Assembly (NCBI GenBank): GCA_049509915.1
Contig: JBEKZL010000053.1
Span: 1-30,734 of the forward strand
Source of the DNA: JBEKYD01 sp049509915
Lineage (GTDB): Bacteria > Acidobacteriota > Terriglobia > Bryobacterales > Bryobacteraceae
Length of the DNA stretch: 30,734 bases
Direction of reading: 5' to 3'
Shown: positions 23,971 to 30,734 of the stretch, piece after piece
Numbering within the stretch: position 1 is the stretch's first letter
Layout of the letters: every line of letters begins with the position of its first letter
The notes under the pieces: generated by a model
Told to the model about the DNA's origin: nothing
Databases searched by the model: none
What the model saw: only the letters and a program-made list of their open reading frames with translations
Program-made: the position numbers and the translations under genes

Positions 23971-25215
23971 CTACCAGGGAATCTTCACGGGATGGTCGTC
24001 CTCGGGATCGGCCCAGCGGTCGTTGGGAACCAGCGGAACCCAGCCGGGTCGGCCCGGGTCCTGGTCGTAGGGGTAATTTCCAAGGCGCAGATACAATTCG
24101 TGATATTCGGCCAGCTTGTCGCGGTTGAGGCGCACCCCCAGGCCGGGGCCTTCCGGCACCCGGATGGCGCCCTCCCGATATGGTAACAACCCCCCTTCGA
24201 TGATGTCGTCTTTCAGATGATGATAGTGTGCGTCGGCCGCGAAGCTTAGGTACGGGAGCACGGCGCCCAGGTGCAGCATGGTCGCCAGTTGGATGCCTAG
24301 CTCGCCGGACGAGTGCACGGCCACGTCCAGGCGAAACGTTTCGCAGATGCCGGCCGCCTTGATACAGGGCCGGATGCCGCCCCAGAAAGTGGTATCGAGC
24401 AGAATCACGTCCACGGCTGGGGCCAGCGCATTGGTGGCGAGCTGTTCGAAATCCACCACCACCGTATTGGTGGCCAGCGGCACGCGCACCATCTGGCGGG
24501 TGCGGCGCATGCCGTCCAGGCCGAAGACGGGATCCTCCAGGTAATCGTTGCGCAGTCCTTCGATGGCCTGTCCGAAACGAATGGCTTGGCCGGTGGACCA
24601 GACGGCGTTAGGGTCGAAGCGCAGGGAATCCCGCGGGAACGCCGCCGCCACGGCGCGGTACACCTCCAGTTCGTAATCGGGAGGAAAGACGCCGCCCTTG
24701 ATTTTGTGGGTGGTGAAGCCGAAACGCTCTTTTGTGTCGGCGATATAGCGGATCACCTGTTCGATGGTGCGGACCTCGCCCTGGCCGGAGCGCGGGTCGG
24801 GATAGCGGAAAAAGGAGTAAGTGGCAAAGCGCACGCTGTCGCGCACGCGGCCGCCCAGGATCTCCGATACCGGCACTCCCCATGCCTGGCCCAGAATGTC
24901 CAGGCAGGCGAACTCCAGGGCGGCCGCAACTTGCGTACGGTTGTTATAAAGAGAAGCGGTCGGATTGGCGATCTTGAAGCGCATCTCCTCCAGGCGTGCC
25001 GGATCGTGTCCGACCAGGTACGACTTCATGGAGCGGAAAACGGCCTCGGCCGACTCGCCGCCTCCCCCCATTTCCCCCAGCCCGATCAGGCCATTGTCGG
25101 TCTCCACTTCCACGATGGTGCGGACGAAACGCCCCCAATGGCACCCGTTGGCGTGGCGCAACGGGGCCTCCAGCGGCACGGTTACGGTCGTCGCTCGGAC
25201 GTCCTGAATACGCAT
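23971..25215 (-). CDS. Glucarate dehydratase-like enolase superfamily enzyme
   Basis: A 414-residue cytoplasmic acid-sugar dehydratase of the mandelate racemase/enolase superfamily, closest by pattern to glucarate dehydratase. The catalytic set of that enzyme is present: Lys171-x-Lys173 (HKIKGG), metal ligands Asp201 (DPN), Glu227 (EDP) and Asn250 (ATN), and the Asp274/His301 dyad (LLDTTFWGG, VHSSGE). The N-terminal substrate loop keeps Asn and His (HANGCH, 21-26). The block after His301 reads SSGE, where the E. coli enzyme has SNNH, so the distal end of the substrate may differ. It is the first gene of the operon leading to SDR, GH67, GH3 and ROK. No clear ribosome site precedes ATG 25215. 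Glucarate itself, or a methylated or lactone derivative from glucuronic acid, are candidate substrates. Confidence 0.88.
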   Translation of the reverse strand: MRIQDVRATTVTVPLEAPLRHANGCHWGRFVRTIVEVETDNGLIGLGEMGGGGESAEAVFRSMKSYLVGHDPARLEEMRFKIANPTASLYNNRTQVAAALEFACLDILGQAWGVPVSEILGGRVRDSVRFATYSFFRYPDPRSGQGEVRTIEQVIRYIADTKERFGFTTHKIKGGVFPPDYELEVYRAVAAAFPRDSLRFDPNAVWSTGQAIRFGQAIEGLRNDYLEDPVFGLDGMRRTRQMVRVPLATNTVVVDFEQLATNALAPAVDVILLDTTFWGGIRPCIKAAGICETFRLDVAVHSSGELGIQLATMLHLGAVLPYLSFAADAHYHHLKDDIIEGGLLPYREGAIRVPEGPGLGVRLNRDKLAEYHELYLRLGNYPYDQDPGRPGWVPLVPNDRWADPEDDHPVKIPW

Positions 25216-25467
25216 TTGTTTCAGCTTACAACAATAACCTCGCGGCGGAACCGAAAAATTTTATGAAGCCAAAGCCCGCGCACACGATTGGGCGGCGGCA
25301 CTGAAAAAACGCCTCGCGCCGGTTGCAGCTCTGATCGGGTCTGGTCCGGCCTGGAATCCGCAGTGAAAAATTTGCTTGACTTTTGAGCTGTGTCGAGTAT
25401 ATATAATTTGAGACTGCAACGAATCGGGGCGCGTGTGTGGCCTCGCTTGGGAGGTTGGCTAAGCACA
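25216..25467. other. Divergent control region of the glucuronoxylan locus
   Basis: This 252-base gap lies between the dehydratase-led operon (minus) and the receptor gene (plus). It carries the receptor promoter. On the minus strand no convincing -35/-10 pair is seen; TTATTGT and CATAAAAT are AT-rich candidates. No clear ROK-type palindrome was recognised by eye. Confidence 0.4.
25376..25407 (+). promoter_or_regulatory. Sigma-70-type promoter of the TonB-dependent receptor
   Basis: TTGACT at 25376-25381 is followed by TATATAAT at 25400-25407. TATATA at 18 bases or TATAAT at 20 bases can serve as the -10 box. The AT-rich run stands out from the GC-rich surroundings and leaves a leader of about 50-60 bases with GGGAGG about 12 bases before the start codon. 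Confidence 0.6.
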
Positions 25468-28400
25468 ATGAAAAGACTACGTCGTTTTTGGGTTGGGGCC
25501 GCCGCGCTGGCTCTCGCGCTCGCCGGTCTGCCGAATTTGGCTCAGGCGCAGGTTCTATATGGGTCGCTCACCGGAAACGTGATCGATCCGGCCGGCGCCG
25601 CCGTACCTGGAGTCCATGTCGAAGCGGTCAATCAGGCCACGAACGTCAAGAGCGACGCCAACACCGATGAACGCGGGGTCTTCCGCTTCACCGACCTGCA
25701 ACTCGGGCTCTACAGGCTGACGGTTACGGCCCGGTCTTTCGCCACCTTCATCGAATCCAATGTCCAGGTGCAAGTGAACGAAGTGCGGCGCGTGGATGTG
25801 TCCCTGCAGATTGCGCAAACCACCGCAACCGTGCAGGTTGCGGCCGATGCGGTGGCGCTGCAGACCGACAAGGCCGATATTCACGCCGAGGTGACCCAGC
25901 AGGAAGTCGAAGAACTCCCGTACATGGGTTCGGAAGGCAAGAACTTCCAAGCGTTGCTGCTGGTTCAGCCCGGCGCGAACACCACGTCCGGCACTGGCGA
26001 AGCCAATTCGCAAGCCGGCAATCCGCAACGCGCCATCACGGTCTCCATGAACGGCGTTTCATCCCAAGCCAACATGACCAAAATCGATGGCGTGACCGAT
26101 TCCTATCCGTGGCTGCCCGTGAACGTGGCTTATGTGCCCTCGCCCGAAGCGATCCAGACCGTGAACGTCAGCACCAACTCCTTCGATGCCGAGCAGGGCT
26201 CGGCCGCCGGTGCGGCCATCAGCGTGATTACCAAGAACGGGACCAACGAGCTGCATGGCTCGGTTTTCGAGCGCAACTATAACAACGACTTTTACGCGGT
26301 CAATAACTATTTCAGCCACCCCGGCCGCGAGGCCAAGAATATCTTCAACCAGTACGGATTCGCCGTCGGCGGGCCGATTTGGATTCCCAAAATCGTGCAT
26401 GGCAAGAACAAGCTGTTCTGGTTCATGGATTGGGAAAACACCAAGAACGTGCAATATGGTTCCGATGTCAACCTGACTCTGCCCACGCCGGCCTTTCGCA
26501 GCGGCAATTTCAGCGCCACTGGCACGCCGGTCTACGATCCTCTTACGGGCAACGCCGACGGCACCGGCCGCGCGCAGTTCCCGAACAACACGATTCCCAC
26601 CAGTCGTATCGTCTCGCAAGCGCAGACGTTGACCGCCCTGCTGCCCGCCACTCTCACCCGGCCGAATCAGTTCCTCAACAACTACGACGCCTACGGCGAC
26701 ACAAGCTACACAGTCGGACGCTGGGATTGGAAGGTCAATTACAATCCCACCGAGAAGGCCGCGTTTTGGGGCCGGTATAGCATATCGCCCATGGATATCG
26801 TAGCGCCCTTCGTGTTGGGCCCGGCGGCCGGCGACGTTTTTAACGGCGGCAACCCGGGACATGCCGGTGGCCGCGCCCAAGTAGTTGGTTCCGGCATGAC
26901 GTATACCGTTACGCCTACCCTCCTGTTGGACGGCAACTTAGGCTACACGCGGCAGAACATCGGCGCCAACGGCGACCCGCAGGATGGCGACTACGGCACC
27001 GACGTGCTAAAAATCCCGGGCACAAACGGTGTTGGTCCGAACTACGAGGGCATCCCCGGCTTCCAGTTCTCGAATGGACCTGGCGGTAGTCAAGCCATTG
27101 CTAACATGGGCAACACCAACACCGGCAGCCCTTTCAAGTTCCGCGATAACCAATACACCGGCGGCTGGAACGTGACCAAGATACAGGGCTCGCACAACAT
27201 CCGCTTCGGTTTCGAATATGACAAATTCGCGCTGAACCACTTCCAGCCGCAAGGCGGAACGTTCGGCACGGCGCGCGGCACGTTCGGCTTCGACGGTTCG
27301 ATCACTGCACTCAAGGGCGGACCTGCCAATATCAACTCGGAGCCCGCCGGCTCTACCCTGCCCGCCAGTCCAGCCAATTCGTGGGCGCAATTCCTACTGG
27401 GCTATCCGTCCCGCGTGGGCAAGATCACGCAAGTTAACAACCCGAACTCACTGCGCTTTTCCACGTGGGCTATGTACGCCAGGGATATGTGGCAAGTAAC
27501 CCCGAAACTGACCGTCGATTACGGCCTGCGTTGGGAATACTATCCGATTTACTCCCACGACTACTACGGCGCCACACGGTTTGACCCCACCACCGACGAC
27601 ATTTACGTGGGCGGCGAAGGCGGCCAGTCATGGTCTGCCGGTGCTTCGGCTACCAAAAAGAACTTCGCGCCGCGCCTCGGCATTGCGTACCGCTTGACGG
27701 AAAAGACCGTTATTCGTGGCGGCTACGGCATCAGCGTCGATCCCGACAATATGCGGAATCAGCGGAATCAGTTTCCTTCGGTCATCAACCAGGACATCAA
27801 TCCCGCGAATTCGTATCAATTCATCACCTACACCGGAGTTGCAGGTTCCGACGGCGCGCCCATCGTGCAACTGTCGGACGGCATTCCGATCCCCACCGCT
27901 CCCAATCTCTCGGTCGGCATCCTCAAGCCGTCGACTGCAGCCTCGCCGTCGACTTACACACCGGGCACCGGAACGGTCACCTTCCCGGCCTATTTCAATC
28001 GCGGTTACTATCAGAGCTGGAACGTCTTCCTACAGCACGAGTTTTCAGCCACTTTGGTGGCGCAAGCGGGATACGTCGGCGAGCACGGCGTTCACATCGA
28101 TATGGGCGTCAACATCAACGGCTCGGCTCCGGGGACCGGCACCGCTGGCCGGCAGCTATATCCGTATGTCACCGCCGACATGAACGAGTACGAGCCGTTC
28201 GGCTTCATGACATACGATGCTTTGCAGATGACGGTGAGAAAGCGAATCGGCGCGTCGCTGATAGGCGCCAGTTACACCTTCTCCAAAGCGCTCGACGACA
28301 TCAACGGCGATAACAACGATGGTACGTTGTGGCGCGCCTATCCGGTGTCGTTCACGCTGGATAAGGCGATCTCCGGCATCAACCGCCAGCAAACCCTCCA

Positions 28401-28953
28401 GATTTACTACGTCTACAACCTGCCGTTCGGCAAAGGGCACACATTGTTGAATCATGGACCGGTGGGATGGGTCGTGGGCGACTGGCAGCTCAGCGGTATC
28501 CTCAGCCGGTTCAGCGGCCTGCCATTCACCGTCGGCACCAGTTCCGCCATCAACGCCGGCGGGCAGGGCACCAGCGCCACCCAGATCAACCCCAGCGTGA
28601 AGATCCTGGGCGGCCACGACTCTGCCGATCCGTACTTCGACGACAGCGCGTTCGCCAATCCGCCGGGTGGGGTGCTGGGTACGACCGGCCGCGATCTGTT
28701 GATCGGCCCCGGCCTGTTCCAACTGAACGCGAGTATCTCCCGCATCTTCCTGTTGAAGGGCGAAAAGCTCAAGTTCCAGTTGACCGGTGAGGCGTTCAAT
28801 CTGACCAACACCGTCACCTTCTCGAACCCCGGTGGAAGCTGCTGCGCGACAACCCTGTCGAGCGGCGCCATCAACTACAATGGCTTCGGCGTAATCACCG
28901 GCACTGCATCCACACAGCGGTATTTGCAGGTCGGCGGGTATCTGCGGTTCTAA
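25468..28953 (+). CDS. TonB-dependent receptor with N-terminal CarboxypepD_reg domain
   Basis: A 1161-residue outer-membrane receptor of the large Oar-like class abundant in Acidobacteriota. A signal peptide spans 1-27 (LALALAGLPNLAQA|Q). A carboxypeptidase-regulatory-like domain follows at about 30-115 (GSLTGNVIDPAGAAVPGV, FRFTDLQLGLYRL), then a plug-like region with VSMNGVSSQANMTKIDGV and a long beta-barrel. The last residue is Phe in a YLQVGGYLRF ending, as is usual for outer-membrane barrels. ATG 25468 is chosen because GGGAGG precedes it and the signal peptide begins there; an upstream in-frame start at 25390 lies inside the promoter region. It is divergent from the glucuronoxylan operon, which suggests uptake of glucuronoxylan oligosaccharides, although specificity cannot be read from the sequence. 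No SusD-like partner is present. Confidence 0.93.
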   Translation: MKRLRRFWVGAAALALALAGLPNLAQAQVLYGSLTGNVIDPAGAAVPGVHVEAVNQATNVKSDANTDERGVFRFTDLQLGLYRLTVTARSFATFIESNVQVQVNEVRRVDVSLQIAQTTATVQVAADAVALQTDKADIHAEVTQQEVEELPYMGSEGKNFQALLLVQPGANTTSGTGEANSQAGNPQRAITVSMNGVSSQANMTKIDGVTDSYPWLPVNVAYVPSPEAIQTVNVSTNSFDAEQGSAAGAAISVITKNGTNELHGSVFERNYNNDFYAVNNYFSHPGREAKNIFNQYGFAVGGPIWIPKIVHGKNKLFWFMDWENTKNVQYGSDVNLTLPTPAFRSGNFSATGTPVYDPLTGNADGTGRAQFPNNTIPTSRIVSQAQTLTALLPATLTRPNQFLNNYDAYGDTSYTVGRWDWKVNYNPTEKAAFWGRYSISPMDIVAPFVLGPAAGDVFNGGNPGHAGGRAQVVGSGMTYTVTPTLLLDGNLGYTRQNIGANGDPQDGDYGTDVLKIPGTNGVGPNYEGIPGFQFSNGPGGSQAIANMGNTNTGSPFKFRDNQYTGGWNVTKIQGSHNIRFGFEYDKFALNHFQPQGGTFGTARGTFGFDGSITALKGGPANINSEPAGSTLPASPANSWAQFLLGYPSRVGKITQVNNPNSLRFSTWAMYARDMWQVTPKLTVDYGLRWEYYPIYSHDYYGATRFDPTTDDIYVGGEGGQSWSAGASATKKNFAPRLGIAYRLTEKTVIRGGYGISVDPDNMRNQRNQFPSVINQDINPANSYQFITYTGVAGSDGAPIVQLSDGIPIPTAPNLSVGILKPSTAASPSTYTPGTGTVTFPAYFNRGYYQSWNVFLQHEFSATLVAQAGYVGEHGVHIDMGVNINGSAPGTGTAGRQLYPYVTADMNEYEPFGFMTYDALQMTVRKRIGASLIGASYTFSKALDDINGDNNDGTLWRAYPVSFTLDKAISGINRQQTLQIYYVYNLPFGKGHTLLNHGPVGWVVGDWQLSGILSRFSGLPFTVGTSSAINAGGQGTSATQINPSVKILGGHDSADPYFDDSAFANPPGGVLGTTGRDLLIGPGLFQLNASISRIFLLKGEKLKFQLTGEAFNLTNTVTFSNPGGSCCATTLSSGAINYNGFGVITGTASTQRYLQVGGYLRF

Positions 28954-29084
28954 CCGCCGCCCCCCGCGCCGCGACACAACAACTCTCCCCGAGCCGCCGG
29001 CACCGTAGGCTGGGTATTGAGTTCCGAAAACAAGTGGTGCGCGGGGCCCACAGTGTCGGACTAACCGGAAGGCGACAACGCGGA

Positions 29085-29098
29085 GCACGGCAGCGTGC
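29085..29098. repeat. Small hairpin upstream of folK
   Basis: GCACG-GCAG-CGTGC forms a 5-bp stem with a 4-base loop in the 203-base gap between the receptor gene and folK. No T-run follows. It could be a weak terminator or chance; nothing else is evident in the gap. Confidence 0.2.
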
Positions 29099-29156
29099 GG
29101 ATGCCATCCCGCCCCACAGCCGCGGCGCTGCCGAAATCGGATACTAAGCTAGGGAC

Positions 29157-29642
29157 ATGGCGAAGCTTGTTTACCTGGGTTTGGGATCGAACATTGGCGA
29201 CCGGCTGGAGTATTTGAAAAGGGCCATCGAGCGGCTTTCCAAAGCGCGTGTGCGCGTGCTGCGGGCATCGCCGGTCTACGAGACCGAACCTCTGGATGCC
29301 ACCGCGCAGGGCTGGTTCCTGAACCAGGTGGTGGAGGCGGAGACGGAGCTGTTCCCGCTGCAGCTTCTGGCGGCTACGCAGAGGATCGAGCGGGAGTTGG
29401 GGCGGGCGCGGCTGGTGCCCAAGGGGCCGCGCACGCTCGACATCGACATTCTGTTTTACGGAAAAGCAGTGGTCGAGACTGAGCGGCTGGAAATTCCGCA
29501 TCCGCGGGTGGGGGAGCGGCGGTTCGTGCTGAAGCCGCTGGCGGACCTTGCGGCCGGTTTCCGCCACCCGGCGACGGGCCGCTCGGTACGGGAGATGCTG
29601 GATACTGCGCCGGAGGCCGCAGTACGGCTGTTACACTCGTAG
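29157..29642 (+). CDS. folK: 2-amino-4-hydroxy-6-hydroxymethyldihydropteridine diphosphokinase
   Basis: A 161-residue cytoplasmic enzyme of folate synthesis that transfers pyrophosphate from ATP to 6-hydroxymethyl-7,8-dihydropterin. The N-terminal YLGLGSNIGDR, the SPVYETEPL block, the FLNQVVEAET strand and the HPPK signature GPRTLDIDILFYG (about 94-106), which holds the metal-binding Asp pair, are all present, as is IPHPRVGERRFVLKPLADL. The length is normal for the family. ATG 29157 starts at the first conserved strand; only a weak AGGG lies close upstream. The recQ gene begins 7 bases after its stop, so they probably share a transcript, a pairing without an evident functional link. Confidence 0.96.
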   Translation: MAKLVYLGLGSNIGDRLEYLKRAIERLSKARVRVLRASPVYETEPLDATAQGWFLNQVVEAETELFPLQLLAATQRIERELGRARLVPKGPRTLDIDILFYGKAVVETERLEIPHPRVGERRFVLKPLADLAAGFRHPATGRSVREMLDTAPEAAVRLLHS

Positions 29643-29649
29643 CATCACC

Positions 29650-30734
29650 GTGTCCGACCTTTACGCGGCCCTGAAGAAACACTGGGGCTACGATTCATTT
29701 CGTCCGCTGCAAGAGCGAATTATCAGCAGCCTGATGGGCGGCCGCGACGTGGCCGTGGTAATGCCCACCGGAGGCGGGAAATCGCTGTGCTACCAGTTGC
29801 CGGCGGTGGTGTTGGGACAGACGGTGGTGGTGGTATCGCCGCTGATCGCGCTGATGCAGGACCAGGTGGCGCAACTAGCCGACATGGGCATTCCGGCGGC
29901 GGTGGTGAACAGCTCGCAGGCGGCCGAGGAACAGCAGGTGGTGATGCGCGCCGCCACCCAGGGCGCTTTCCGGCTGCTGTACATCTCGCCGGAACGGCTG
30001 GCGCGGCCGGATACCGTGCGATGGCTGCAAAGAGTCCCGCTGGCGCTGTTTGCGATCGACGAAGCGCACTGCATTTCCGAATGGGGCCACGAATTCCGGC
30101 CGGAGTACCGGCAGCTCAGCTTGCTGCGGCGGAACTTTCCGGATAAGCCCATCGCCGCCTTCACGGCCAGCGCCACCAAGCGTGTGCGGCACGACATTCT
30201 GGAGCAGCTTCAACTGCGCGATCCGGACAAATACATCGCCAGTTTCCATCGTCCCAACCTGCGCTATATCGTGCACGAGTGCGACAACGATTCGCACGAG
30301 CGGCTGCTGCTGGCCACGCTCCACGCCAACAAAGGCGAGAGCGCGATCGTGTACGCGCCCACGATTGCGCTGGTGGAGAGCACGGTGGATTTTCTGGGCG
30401 ATCACAACATCGACGCCATCGCCTATCACGGGCAGATGGATACCAACCGGCGGCGCCGCAACCAGGAGCGCTGGATGAACGACGAAGTGCGCGTGCTGGT
30501 GGGCACCATCGCCTTCGGTCTGGGGATCAACAAACCGGCGGTGCGCGCGGTCGTCCACACCTCGCTGCCCAAGTCCATCGAGCAGTATTATCAGGAAGCC
30601 GGCCGCGCCGGTCGCGACGGTTTGCCGGCCGATTGCGTGCTGCTGTGGCGGCCGAAAGATGCCGGCCTGCTGGCCTATTTCATCGACCAATTGAACGACA
30701 AGGCGGAAAAGGAGCGGGCCTGGCAGCGGTATCA
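29650..30734 (+). CDS. recQ: RecQ family ATP-dependent DNA helicase (partial, runs off the window)
   Basis: The first 361 residues of a 3'-5' superfamily 2 DNA helicase are seen; the frame is open at the right edge. Motif 0 is FRPLQERII (17-25), Walker A is TGGGKS with Lys44, and the DEAH box is at 137-140 within DEAHCISEWGHEFRPEY, the RecQ hallmark including the aromatic-rich loop. Motif III reads FTASAT, motif V VGTIAFGLGINKP and motif VI YYQEAGRAGRDG. Translation starts at GTG 29650, 7 bases after folK; no better in-frame start exists before motif 0. The zinc-binding and HRDC domains would lie beyond the window, so the full architecture and the exact RecQ subtype are unknown. Confidence 0.95.
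   Translation, partial: MSDLYAALKKHWGYDSFRPLQERIISSLMGGRDVAVVMPTGGGKSLCYQLPAVVLGQTVVVVSPLIALMQDQVAQLADMGIPAAVVNSSQAAEEQQVVMRAATQGAFRLLYISPERLARPDTVRWLQRVPLALFAIDEAHCISEWGHEFRPEYRQLSLLRRNFPDKPIAAFTASATKRVRHDILEQLQLRDPDKYIASFHRPNLRYIVHECDNDSHERLLLATLHANKGESAIVYAPTIALVESTVDFLGDHNIDAIAYHGQMDTNRRRRNQERWMNDEVRVLVGTIAFGLGINKPAVRAVVHTSLPKSIEQYYQEAGRAGRDGLPADCVLLWRPKDAGLLAYFIDQLNDKAEKERAWQRY

Noticed and set aside
1..30734. CRISPR arrays, tRNA or rRNA genes, phage or insertion-sequence genes, and defence systems
   Set aside because: No regularly spaced direct repeats, no cloverleaf or rRNA-like stretch, and no transposase, integrase or defence-family motifs were recognised.

Overview
The window looks like a chromosome segment from a high-GC member of the Acidobacteriota, most likely of the Solibacter/Bryobacter type. 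The basis is a large TonB-dependent receptor with an N-terminal carboxypeptidase-regulatory-like domain, a secreted alpha-2-macroglobulin, a small basic protein ending its core in an MKRYWANRR-type block, and the general mix of genes. This placement is inference from gene types; there is no rRNA or marker phylogeny here.

Layout. 1-8.1 kb: a UPF0158 protein, then a 1791-residue alpha-2-macroglobulin with an intact thioester motif (minus strand), divergent from a polytopic GT-C-like membrane protein. 8.2-13.9 kb: two methyl-accepting chemotaxis proteins (minus strand) with different sensor modules flank a TSUP permease/DUF72 pair (plus strand). Both chemotaxis genes are preceded by a recognisable sigma-28 (FliA-type) promoter, although no flagellar gene is in view. 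13.9-16.5 kb: a small basic protein, a sugar isomerase/epimerase-like TIM barrel, and a MarR-GNAT fusion regulator whose likely operator overlaps its own -35 box.

16.5-29 kb is the most coherent part. A tight minus-strand operon runs glucarate-dehydratase-like enzyme, short-chain dehydrogenase, GH67 alpha-glucuronidase with an extra C-terminal beta-sandwich, GH3 beta-xylosidase/glucosidase with a PA14 insert, and a ROK regulator. Three of its four gene junctions overlap or nearly overlap. It is divergent from the TonB-dependent receptor. Together these suggest a glucuronoxylan utilisation locus: the receptor imports oligosaccharides, GH67 removes (4-O-methyl)glucuronic acid, GH3 trims xylo-oligosaccharides, the dehydrogenase and dehydratase handle the released acid sugar, and the ROK protein senses a sugar. 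The coupling of GH67 to an acid-sugar dehydratase with an altered distal binding motif is the best candidate here for an undescribed pathway.

29.1-30.7 kb: folK, then a recQ helicase gene that runs off the right edge.

A second theme is a family of GC-rich, REPIN-like double-hairpin elements. Two well-formed copies and one degenerate copy are present. One is translated inside a loop of the membrane protein, one lies directly behind the GH67 start codon, and the degenerate one lies between GH67 and GH3.
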